A DNA stretch of 64,000 nucleotides from Citrus sinensis. Its lineage: Eukaryota; Streptophyta; Magnoliopsida; Sapindales; Rutaceae. Every line of letters begins with the position of its first letter. The first letter of the stretch is position 1. The translations under genes and the position numbers were made by a program. The notes below the pieces were generated by a model, which saw only the letters and a program-made list of their open reading frames with translations, had not been told where the DNA came from and ran no database searches. Below are positions 21,024 through 33,600 of this stretch, in pieces. The DNA lies in the NCBI RefSeq assembly GCF_022201045.2, contig NC_068562.1:10212001-10276000 (forward strand), written 5' to 3'.

Positions 21024-21958
21024 GAGGCTGATTTGGAAGTTCCTACTAAATTAATTTATCTTATATCACTGACTTCCTTTAGTGTGATCAGCGTAAAACC
21101 CAAATTCTAAAACAATTGCGTCGAAATTCGAATCTTAAGAGAGAGGGGGAGGGGAAAAAAAAAAAAAAAGAAAGGCAGGCAAATTTTTTTAAAAAAAAAT
21201 TTCGTTGTTTAACGGTGTAAGTAATTTAGCTGAGGAGATTAATCTTATTTTTCAGATATTAGGTCAATGATAAACATGCATGCGATTCGAATTTTAATTT
21301 TTTTTTTCACTCGTTCTTTTGATGATTTGTTAGTGTTATTACGTTGATAATTTGAACGCGTAATGTAATTTTCCTGCTAGTGCTGATGATTATTGATTAT
21401 TGTGGAATTTATAATTGAAAGTGCAGGAGTGGATTGGTGAGTCAATGTGAAGTAGTTTTTTTTTTTTTTTTCTCTTTTGGCAGAGCAAATATTGTTTCTG
21501 GAAAGCAGTTAAACTGCTTTCTAATTCCGTGTCTAATGTGTTTTCAGAATGAATATTCTAAAAAAAAAAAAATTGGCACTTATTTCAAAAAAAGTAGTGA
21601 AATGAAGATGTGTAATTGGATTTATATTTATTGCTGTGTTGGGAGCATGGAATCAGAATCTTGGAATTGGAAATTGAAACTGCAAATGCTATAGTTAATA
21701 ATTTTGCACGAGCAAGCTTCATGTTAAATTGCACTAACTCTAGTTCATACCATGCATGTTTTCAGTTTATTATAGGTGGAATACCCATGCTGATCTTTAT
21801 GGTATGTTTATTGCATCAGAAATTTAATTAAAGTACCTTTGAGATAGAGTTTTTGTGTTAATGTTAAATTGGGATGGAGATTTCTGATTCATAGCTTAGT
21901 CCAATAACCATCTTTGGTGTACTTTTTAGGAACAAGTGTACTGAACTCTGAGTTTGAT

Positions 21959-24900
21959 ATGTCTGATTCAAATACAAGTTCAGGTAATGGTAATAATAAG
22001 ACCCAAAAGCGAAATCTTCCTTCATGGATGACTTCAAGTGAGAATGAGAGTAACTCTCATGGAAAGAAACCAACTGATACTGATGAAAATGAAGAGTACC
22101 AAAAAGATGAGAAAACCAAGCAAGCTAAAGGGCGTGATAAAGCACATAATGGCAGTAGCCTTGCTTCCAGTTTGCGTGCCAACAACTTTTCCAAACTTCT
22201 GGTATTGTTAGATTTGCTAATTTGTGTGCTCTTCTGTGGAAGTTTTATAAATTGGAACTGGTATTGTAATCTTTATTTGGACAGGAAGGAGTCGTCTTTG
22301 TATTATCTGGGTTTGTTAATCCGGAGAGAAGTACATTGAGGTCTCGGGCTATTGAAATGGGAGCAAATTATCAAGCTGATTGGAACTCAAATTGCACACT
22401 CTTGGTTTGCGCTTTTCCAAATACCCCAAAGTTTCGGCAGGTTGAGGCAGATTGTGGTACAATTGTTTCAAAGGTCTGTGTTCTGTTATTTAATTTGATG
22501 TAGGTGTCTATGCAAACTTGAAATTTATTACTTGTGAGATATCAGTTTTTGATCAATTCTTGAAAGGAAGTCACAGATCATCAACAGCGGCATTTTGTGT
22601 CTTGGTTACTTTCTTTTTGTCTGTTGGCATTCTTTAAATGCCTAAATCTTGTTTGCATTCCTCAGGAATGGATATTAGAATGTTATAACCAGAAGAAGCT
22701 TGTTGATATTGATAGTTACCTCATGCATGCGGGGAAGCCATGGCGGAAAGGCTATATTTCCCATAAAACTAGCCAAGGTAATCTAAGTATGGCATACATT
22801 ACAAATAAAATCCAGAGTGGAGACTATAACCTTGATGATATAGCCTTGTACGATTTTTTTTTTTTTCAATCAGTGTTATATGAAAATGGTTACTTGACTT
22901 TTTGTAGGCTGAATTTTATACACTGCCATCAAAACCCGTAAAACCATATACTTAACAACCCTGGTTCCTTTACACAAGACGCTGAAAGCCCGTCTTGAAG
23001 TTCAATTACTGCAGACAATGTGTCTTGCTTTGATATATTTTCCTTTTAGCATTTTGGTCTGCATTGAACTCAATGTTCTGAATTCAAAGAGTGCTTGCAG
23101 AAGGATCCCCACCTAGAAAATGTCCGAAGGTTGAAAAACAATCGCCATCCAGGCCAGCTTCCTTCACATCCTCCAAGGTTAATATTTCATTTTACATGTT
23201 TGCTTGGGAAGATCTGTTTAGCTCTTTCTTTTAATCATAGTGGCATGAAATTAGTAATCTCTTCCCTGAGTTTAAGAATCTATCATAGTTATAAGGATTC
23301 ATGCCGCAAATGTGTTTGCAGTTGCTCATTATTTACCAATTTTGATCTATTTCATGTGTCATATGTTGAGCAGAGTAAGGCTTCTAATCCATCTAAAGAG
23401 AAATTTTCTCCCTCTGAACTTAAGAAATGGGCTGCCGATGATTTGAAAAAGACCATATCATGGCTAGAGAGTCAAGAGGAAAAGGTGATTAGCACTTGCT
23501 GGTACTTTTATTTACTGAGAAATTGATCCATTCACAGAATCTATTTCTTTTGCTCATCTTTTGATTCTTGTACGGTCTCTTTCTGATATTTTATCATAAA
23601 TTTTACGATAGTTTAGAAATGTAACTATCGTTTGAATGAGAGCTTGTCCAAATTTGTTGAAGTTGGTTCATCGTAATTTTTTCGTATCCATGATTTTTAA
23701 ATTTTGAACATGACCATATCATGGCTAGAGTCAAGAGGGTGATTGGCATTTCTTAACTTTTCCCAAAAAATTATAACATGCTCTGGTCATATTGATAGTA
23801 CGTTTCTGTCTGTTATAAGAAAATCGACATTTGAACAAAGCATTTTTAAACTTCTATGAGATAGGATATGAAGAATGATTTTCTCATTTATTTTTAGCAT
23901 TGTTTTGGTCGAATTGTGTTAAATTGCATGAGATATCTTGCATACCTAATAAGTGTATGAGACTAATTCTTCTTTTTCATCAATCTGATTTATTTCTTTC
24001 TTCACAGCCGGAGCAAAGTGAAATAAAACAAATAGCTGCTGAAGGAATCCTAACTTGTTTGCAAGATGCCATAGATTCTCTTGAACAGAATCAGGTATAG
24101 TTTTTTAATAAATGAGTTATGCTCTTTTGAATGTGCAGGAAGTTCTCTGTAATTTATCCCCTTTTAGATTGAATGCTTTCTGTGAACATGGATATTTTCC
24201 CTCTTCACAATCCAATTTAAACCAAAGCGGTTAGTTGTTGCTTATTGACAATTGGCAAGAAATATGCAATCAGCTTTCAACATCATTGATCCTTTTTACT
24301 GTGATTTAATAACTATATTAGCATTGTTTCAATGGACATCTGAGCAGGATGTTCCTCACATATGATGCACCTAATATGTTCACAGTTTTTGTACGGCGTG
24401 CATAATGTTTACCTAGTGCTTGTATTGCTATTCTGTCCATTATTAGTGTAGTGTTTTCCATTATCATGAGACAACATATTATTTTCAAAATAGATGCACA
24501 AGGAGTTGCTTACACTATCTGCTAGCAGGCCTGTAGTCTTTTGAAACTTATTTTCTGTAATGTTTGGTGCTGAAGTACTGATTTTAGTCTGTAATCATGC
24601 TTACCCATATAACATAGCTAAGTTTCTTAGAGTTCAACCGGCTCACTAGTTGATCATCTTGACCTAAAGTAAGTCTGGTTGTGATAGACTCATTGAAACC
24701 ACCGTGTAATACATTTTTATATAGATTCTAATGTTGATTCCCATACATGAGACTTGCCAGAAGTTAAACTAGATCCCCACTCCTTTTCTTTAGAGACAAC
24801 ATTTTTCAGTTACCGCTTTAGGTAGCAAAAAATGCTTAATGGATAATATCTTTTACAAATGACATGCTGTTTCTATCAAATTTACTTTTATTTTTATCTG

Positions 24901-25223
24901 ATGCTCAGGATATTCAGCAAATAACAGAGCAGTGGCAATGTGTCCCTCGTGTGGTCGAGGAGCTTGCTAAGCTTGAGGGCACTAAAAAGGTTCCAGCTTC
25001 ACCTTCAAAAAAAGATCTCTGCAAACGGGCTAAGGCCTGCAAGAAAATATACGAAGAGGAATTAGGCAAGTTGGACAATGAGACTCGAGAAAAGACTACT
25101 CAAAGGGCCAAGGATGGAAGAAACAAAGCGACCTCAAGTGATGCAGCTGGTTATGACAGTGAAGAAACAATTGAAATGACAGAGGAAGAAATAGATCTTG
25201 CCTACAAAAGTATTACTTCTTAA
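21959..25223 (+). CDS. XRCC1: XRCC1 homologue, single-BRCT DNA-repair scaffold
   Basis: Plant XRCC1 works in base-excision and single-strand-break repair in the nucleus. Seven exons: 21959-22201, 22285-22473, 22666-22777, 23101-23177, 23374-23484, 24008-24094, 24909-25223. They total 1134 nt (377 residues), slightly longer than the Arabidopsis protein (about 350). The N-terminus MSDSNTSSG is followed by KRNLPSWM and a charged linker. The single BRCT domain spans about residues 75-170 (LEGVVFVLSGFVNPERS, later the conserved W of VSKEWILECY). The rest is a charged C-terminal region ending in EEIDLAYKSI. As in other plants, the animal N-terminal domain and second BRCT are absent. A splice acceptor at 21929 (ttttag/gaac) suggests a 5'-UTR intron. 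It is divergent from CENP-C. Intron 5 carries a partial copy of exon 5. Confidence 0.93.
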
Positions 25224-27470
25224 AACTTTTACTAATAACGGCCGAATCTCTGTTTATAGCCGACACGAGCTTTGATGCTGATCTAACTTCATTGTAAGTG
25301 AATGTTTTTCATGCATTTGCAATAGATTTGCAAAAAAATACAAAAATGTCACCGGTCAGCTATTTCAGAGGTTGTTCAGGTTACACTCGAGGTCATTTTT
25401 GGGAGCAAATGAAAAGTTTTAGTTTCAAGTGTTCTATATTTTTGGGCTTCCGTATTGCTTCTCCTGTTTTTTAAGGTTGAAGGAGAAAGAAAACTTAAAG
25501 GGCTTTGTATTCGCTAACAAGTTGGTTGATTTACCGTGGGAACAACAGGTTCTTTGCTTGAATTAAAAGTGATCAGATGCTTTTGTTATTCAATCAAAGC
25601 ACATGGTTTGAAAATTATCTATGTAATTTTGAGGGGATTATGAGATAAAGTAAACCAATTACTAATAGTATAACTAAACAAAGATGGAATAAACTTTGAT
25701 TGCAACTTAGACCATTACATTCCCTTTTAACCATACCTACTCCATTTTGTTTTCAAATTTGGATTCCATGCTGATCTAAGTTAAGCTGATCTTTCTTCAA
25801 AAATAATAATAATAATAAATCTAATGATAAAAAATAATAATAATAATCTATGTGTGCATTTTACCATTAATTGTGGTAAAATGATTAAATTTTATTTTTT
25901 GTGTTTGTGTGTTTGTACTGTTATCTAATACAAACCAATCAATTTGATACGAAGATCAATACACAACTGTGACGAGTATTGAATCCATTTTAACAAGCAA
26001 AATAATAATAATGGATTCTTTGGAACAAATGCAAAAACTTTCAAAATTAATAATGATCACTTGAATTTAAGTACATTAAATTTGAAATAAATGCTAATGG
26101 TTGCATAGGCCATAAATTATGCCTTATTTGAGATAGAGATGCACACAATGCATTAAAGTGAATGTACGATGACCATAGATTTCACTAGGTAGGAATTCAT
26201 AATTAAATTTATTATTAGAAAATATATTATTTTTGAGGAACTATTTTGAATAACTTTTTTTTTCTTAATATATGAATAGGTGAAAAATCGTGCAAAAACA
26301 TATATATTACAAACGATTAACTCTGAAGCGTATGAACAATGATTAGTGAGTCACTGATTAGAAATGGAAAATCCTTTAGTTTGGTCATTGTTATTTCTAG
26401 AGGTTATTTTATGGAAATAATTGAAGAATAGTGACGTCATATAATATAGAAATTTGGATTCAAATGTTATTAACCATTTTGCTTTAAAAAATTAAAAAAA
26501 AAACTTATTAAACAATAAAAGCAAGATTTTAACATAGCATAACATGAGAGTTCAAACTCCTGTTTAGCTAGGATAAAATTGAAAAAGAAATTGTAGATAA
26601 AAAAATCAACAGCATTGAAAAAGGAATCGTAGATAAAAAATCAATTATAAATTAATATTTATCTTTAGTTTTTGTCATACTAAACATATAAAAAAATAAA
26701 AAATACTAGGGCTTTAGATGTTAGGGCAAACAATTACCCAACGATTTCTACTTTTCTACTTGCAAAATAGTAAAAATTATAATAAAAAAGTGTCCAATAG
26801 CTAGCATCTCAAATTAATGACGTGATAAAATAAATGAAAAGCGGAAAAAAAAAAGATCTTAAAATAGAATAGTTTGCTTGAGAAACCCAAGTCAAGCCAA
26901 TTACACAAACACCCCTGCACGTAAAGTCACATTGAACCAAATTTGCATCCATTTCCTTCAGCTGTTAAAATCAGTTCGTCAAATTATTTCCATTTTTATT
27001 ATTATTACTACTTTAGTGCAGACATTTTTTTTTTTTTTTTTGTATTACACAATTCAATACTAGAGATATTTTACCATCACGAAGTTATTCGATCAATCGA
27101 TATTATTTTTATTATGGTATGGTGCAAAATATTACTTCTATATCTTGAAGAAATTTATTCTTAAATAAAATAAAATAAAATACTACACTCTTATTAAAGA
27201 GAAATTATAATGATTCAAATTCATTTTTTTTATTCGTTACGAGCAAGTGAGTCTTTTAACATCGGGTTACAGAACCTAACAGCTTTTAGGGCACACATTG
27301 AATTCTTGAATTTATTTTGATAAAATTTAATTAATTAGACTATTTATTTATTGTTTTTAAAATTTTCCAACCAAAAATAAATAAAAAGAAAAAGAAAAAG
27401 AAAATAACCCCAGGAAATGCCAAGTAATTACAAAAACAAGAGAGAGGGAGGGGGCTCACTTTAGCAATTA
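25224..27470. other. Spacer between XRCC1 and NAA15
   Basis: AT-rich, with A/T homopolymers and short (ataata)n stretches near 25800-25850. I see no gene and no clear mobile element. The last 150 bp before the NAA15 start (CT-rich 'ctctttctctc' near 27530) are probably promoter and 5' UTR. Confidence 0.6.
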
Positions 27471-27638
27471 GCTCTGAAGTCTCCAAAGTCTAAATAAATA
27501 AACACACAAGTTACTTATTAAGCTCATTCTCTTTCTCTCTTTTAGCTTATTGTTCACAGTAGGGTAGGGTTGCAGCAGATAAACGCCACCACCGTCACCG
27601 CCACCACCGCCGCTCTTTCTCTCTCAAACACCATCACA

Positions 27639-30600
27639 ATGGGCGCCTCTCTTCCTTCCAAAGACGCCAATCTCTTTAAACTCATCGTCGTACGCCCTCG
27701 CTTGCTCTCTTTCTTTGTACACGTTTCTGGGTTATTGTTTCTTGCTAATTGATCATCGTTTGCTGTGTCAAAGGAACCCCTTATTAGTATTATTTTGATG
27801 GGTAGTTGAAAAATCGGGAAGTGGGTTTGTGTTGGCTTGGTTATTTTTGGGGCTTTTGAGAATTAATGGATTGATGGGTCTGTTTTATTTTGGCTGCTTT
27901 TAGTTAATTGATTTTGCTTTTGGTGTTTATAGTTTGGTTATGTCAGGTCGGTTTTGTTTAGTTTAGTGAACTGAGTTGATTTTATTGAGAAAATTTCGAT
28001 TTTTTGGTGGCTGTATGATGGGTTTTTGTGGTAGTGATGAATTTAGGAGTTGGTCTGTAGTTTTCGAGGCTTCGTTGGTAATCCTTTTGTCCGTTGATGT
28101 GACTGCGAATGAAAGTAAGTGTCTTGGGAATTGCTTGCCTTCGAGTGTTCTGGGAATTGCTTGCTTTCGAGTGTAAGAAGTTTAATGAATGTAATGTATA
28201 TCCACGGGAGAAGATGCGATCAGCATTGGTTTTTGAGTTCAATGATGCTGACTTCCCTAGGGTTTGGATTGCTTCTATAGTTCATTTGGACAGCAGGATT
28301 TGTAAATATCAATTTGCTTTTAATTTTAGTTCTGATTCTGTGGATGAAGACATTAAAATTTAAAAATTTTAGAGTCTTAAACGAAAAAGAGGAGAGTGAG
28401 ACCTTCCTTGTTTTGAATTACTCATGAGTGCACATGATATAACACCTTTCCACTAAAAATAATTGAGATTCACAAGTTAATGAGCCTTGAAATTTGTGAT
28501 TAGTTTCATGAGCATTCAAATATATGCCTTTTGTATGTTGTTTAAATATTTTTAACTTAAAACTTGAATCCAGTTCCAGGAATCAAAGTGGAACCTTACT
28601 GAATTTAAACAAAAGTGGCATTTGGATATTTATTTCTTTTAATCCCTATATGACCGTTCTCTTTCGGATAATGTTTGGCCGGTTTTATTTTTTCATGATT
28701 TCTCATAGGTTTACTTATTTCTTCTGGATATTAGAGGTCTCTTTACACTAATTGGATTTTCTGTGATACCTTAATCAATACAGTTTATCTTTGAAAACTG
28801 TTCTCAATATTCTTAAGCTGTTATGATTCTATCATGATCTTCAGTATTTTTATGTGTAATTTCTGCAATCATCTCTGTAGCCATTTTATCTTGAAGGCTA
28901 TGATTAATTGAGTCATACTTTTGATTTCCAGAAATCATATGAAACTAAACAGTATAAGAAGGGACTGAAAGCGGCTGATGCTATATTGAAAAAGTTTCCT
29001 GAACATGGAGGTAATTGTTCTGTACATGACTAGTATTCAAGTTTCCTTTTTATTTTGGAAATGAAAAAGTTATCAATTTGAAAATAGTTTCTGCTGTCAG
29101 AACATCTTCCTATTTATTTTTTCATTGTTTATTGTCATTTAAATTGACATGCTTTCCCAAATTATTCACAATTGGATATTCATGTGGTCGCTTGCAGAAG
29201 TTCATATTGCTATATGAAGCATAAATTTTGAAAATCCTGTCTTGTATTGAACAAATAATGTGACTTTAATGATTGCTGCTAAGAAAATGAATGTTGTATA
29301 AATCAAACCAAAAATGCTTAAGACAGTTCGGGGTTAAGCAATTTGAATTTTTTATCCTAAAAGATTTTCTAATTCTACGTTTCATTGAGGTGCTTATATT
29401 CTTCAGGCTTGTTTAGTTTACTCTCTAATGCAAGTCAAGCATTCTTCTGATACTGGCCAGTACACGAAGGCAACAAATAAAAGTTGGTTATAAATTTCAC
29501 TGATTTTTCTGGGAAATCTCAAATGATCTTCTATCTTATGATGGTAATGTTTAATTGAAAATGAGTTAGGTTCTGCATGATAGTTGCCTTTTTGATTTAT
29601 ATTGTGTAGAAAAATAAAAGACCAAAACCTAATCTGTGGACAAAAAGCATATGAGATTAGGAGGATCTGAAGAACCCACTGTGAATTATTCTTTATGGTT
29701 CAACCTGGATTATGAACAGTAACATAAAGGGTTGCAATGGCAGTCAACTTGCTGTTTCCTCTTTGTCTTTGCTTATTAGTTTGGTTAGGCCAGGTCTTGG
29801 TAATGTATCAATTGTAGATTAATAGTAAATTGTATTACTTTCTAGACATGAGCTCTTGTATTGTTTATATTTTATGAACTTCTTTCCTCTCTTCTGCATA
29901 TCAGAAACACTATCGATGAAAGGCTTGACGTTAAATTGCATGGACCGTAAATCTGAAGCATATGAGCTTGTCCGTCTCGGGGTGAAGGTTGTTTTTTTTC
30001 TCTGAGTATCGCAATGCTGAGGACTGTTGAGTTATTTCCTTACAATATAATAGCATTATTTTATTTCTTGATGCAGAATGACATCAAAAGTCATGTTTGC
30101 TGGCATGTATACGGTCTCTTGTATCGATCCGACAGAGAATATAGAGAAGCAATCAAATGCTATCGTAATGCTCTGAGGATAGATCCAGACAACATTGAAA
30201 TACTGCGGGACCTGTCACTGTTGCAGGTAGGAGTTGTGTGCTGCATTAATTAGTCTCAAAGTCATCTCCTCTTGTGCTGATGTCTGGCAATTAACAGTAA
30301 CAAGGGTCTTATTTTCTGAACTAACTTTGGATAACTCTGTTATAAGATGTTGACAGCAATAGCAATTATGTTTCCCATGATAACGTGGATTGGTCACTAA
30401 TTAATGGTATCTATTTGGAAATAATAATAATAAGTTTGTATGGAATCTTCGGTTGGCATTTTTGTAGGATTTCAAGGTTACAATTTGAAACTAATTTCAA
30501 CATAATTCCTTATGTGAATTTAGATCTTGTTACATGTAATTTTCTAGTAATAAATGCTACCATTGGAATGAATGCTTCTTATATCTTTAGGTATTTTAGA

Positions 30601-33600
30601 ATTGACAGATTGGGTGTTTTGTTGTGGGGCGGGCGGGGCGGGGCGTTGATCTTTGGTAAACTATAGGATCCCAATGACTGCAGGGCGTTGGTCTTCGGTA
30701 TACTATAGGATCCCAATGACCAAAGGAAGGTTAAAAATGAAGCTAATATGTTAAGAAATCCTAGATTTTTATGTTAAACAAGCATATAGATCTTGAGGCT
30801 AATACAAACTGTAACAAACCACATCTAGGCTAAAAGAAGTTACAGACTTTGTTTACAAGTTGAGGTGTCAAGGCTACAAGGTAAAGGAAAAAAAAAGGAT
30901 TGAGAAAAATTATTTCATCTGAATGTTAATGATGAAATTGTGTCTCTTATTCATTTGTCTGATGCTGCTTTTATGTTCATTATGCAGGCACAAATGCGGG
31001 ATTTGACAGGATTTGTTGAGACTAGGCAACAACTTCTGACTTTAAAACCGAATCATCGCATGAACTGGATTGGGTTTGCAGTCTCCCATCATTTAAACTC
31101 AAAGTATGTCTTGATCCTTGAAAATTTTATGCTCAGCCTTTTAAAAAAAAAATTACTTATTATCTGTTTTGAGGCTATCGTTGTAGATTGGTAATGAAGG
31201 TTTTAACATGGATGGTAAAAGTGTTGGATTTGCTGATTTATGGTTGATGTGCTGCTGCTTGAGACCCTTTTCAGAAATCATCGTAATGGATTTTGGATTA
31301 TATCTATGTTATCCCAATGGAGTCACCTAAAATTGAATAAGATATCTACTTTACTTAGTCATGCTTTACAAATTTCCCTCTTGGTAGGCAATATTTCCAC
31401 AAATGTAGCTAATTTTCTTTTTATTATGTTTTAGCGTTGTTAGTGCATAGTTGCTTGAGATTTACTACATTGCATGTGGTTAAATGAGTTTTGAATCAAT
31501 GTACTGTGCTGCAGTTAGCTCTTTTTTTCCCTTTTGCCTTTCATTTTAGCCTTTCAACTATAGCTTATGCTAAACAACTCCCTTTTATTATTTATCTAGT
31601 GGTTCAAAAGCAGTTGAAATTTTAGAAGCATATGAAGGGACACTTGAAGATGATTATCCTCCGGATAATGAAAGATGCGAGCACGGTGAAATGCTTTTAT
31701 ATAAGGTATTAGTATTCATGTCACATGCATCTGGCTTTTAATCATCGAGCTAACATTTTCAAGCTTAGATGCGCTATTTTGACCTTCTTGTGTGGATTTT
31801 CTGTGGATATGTATGCGTATGAAATCTTCATTTTTTTTTTTTCATTTTACATATGTATTTTTGTCTTCATGATGGATCTGTCAGAATTTCTCAAGTTCGT
31901 AGATCTACTGCATGACTGCCTGTATTAGTGTACTCATGATGCTGTATATATTGAGATCCGTGATGCCGTGAAAGACATATTTATTCTGTTGTTGTTTTCC
32001 ATCTGCTGCCAAGATTGCCTGAGCCATTAGTGTCTACCTGATGCGGATATATTGAAATATTTGGTGCCTTTAAAGACTTTTTGGTGCTCATTTGTGTACG
32101 ATATCATTCTCCAGATTTCTTTGTTAGAGGAATGTGGCTCTTTTGAGAGAGCTCTTGGGGAAATGCACAAGAAAGAGTCGAAAATTGTGAGTGCGTGTTA
32201 CCTACTTTTCTTAAATGGCCGCATATTTGAGCTTTCAAGTCCAGAACATGTGATTATTCAGATGTCGGTCTTGTTTCATGTTTTGCTAGGTTGACAAATT
32301 GGCTTATAAAGAGCAAGAGGTTTCTCTTCTAGTGATGATTGGTCGCTTAGAAGAAGCTGCTGAATTATACAGGGCATTACTTTCCATGAATCCTGACAAT
32401 TACAGGTACGATTTATGCTTTTAGTTTGCATATTTAATTTTAATAAAGTACGCTTATGGAGGAGTTGGTAAATTACTGACAGATGTATCAATGTGAACTA
32501 TCATAGGATTATCATTCAGTCTCTCATACATGTTTATGATAGTTATGTATATGCACAGGAAAGAGAGAAACTAAATTTATCTATGGTTATGCCTGCTGAA
32601 TTCCCTAAACACTGATTAAATAGGTGCCTAAAAAGGTTATTTTGATTCTAACTGGTGAGCAAATAAATTTTTTTTCAGTTATTATGAAGGGCTGCAAAAA
32701 TGTCTCGGCTTGTATAGAGATAATGGCAACTATTCTTCTGGCGAAATTGATGAGTTAGATGCCTTATACAAATCTCTTGCTCAGCAATACACATGGTCAT
32801 CAGCTGTCAAGGTGACACATCCCCTCAGTTCATGTTTCTAAGGCGATCAGTGCTTCTTCTCCTTTAATTGCTATGCTAGATTTATGTTGTTTTGGTATTT
32901 TAGAGGCTTTTGGATTGCCCTGAGAACATTCCTCTTTCAAACTTTAATTTTTAAGCTTCTACCGAGCAGCTGCCACAGAGATAGAAAGTTTTGCATATTC
33001 ATATATGATTATTTTATTTTGAGAGCTTGCAATGGAGATATCTTTTTTGATTTACTGTTTATGTTTATTCATCAATATTTTTAATTCTTTTTTAAAATAT
33101 TTTTTATGGTGCTTAGCAAGAGTAGAGATATCGGTGCTTCTTCCCCTTTCTTTACTGTGTTCTTGTTTTCAACTTCATCAACATTTTCTTAATGTCGGTG
33201 TAATCAACATCACCTTTCCTTGTCTTGATTATCAACAAATTATTATGAGCCTAAATTCCTTATGATATGTGATGGGACTTTTCATGTTGTAAAATGTAAT
33301 TTTTCTTTGTTTTACCATTTAGAGAATACCTCTTGATTTTCTACAAGGTGAAAAGTTTCGTGAAGCTGCATTCAATTATGTTAGGCCTCTCTTGACCAAG
33401 GTATTGATCATGATATTTTGCGCATTTCGCCTGGTCTTTGTAATTTCCAGGATAAAATAATGAAAATTCATCTTATGCTTATAGGGAGTTCCTTCATTGT
33501 TCTCGGATCTTTCTCCTTTATATGATCAACCTGGCAAGGTTAGTTTAATATTTTTCTCTTCCTAGAATTTGATTTTAAGCATTTTGTCACAAATTTCATC

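Noticed and set aside
21434-21831. Short frames upstream of XRCC1
   Set aside because: They precede a splice acceptor at 21929 and look like 5'-UTR intron sequence; no conserved residues.
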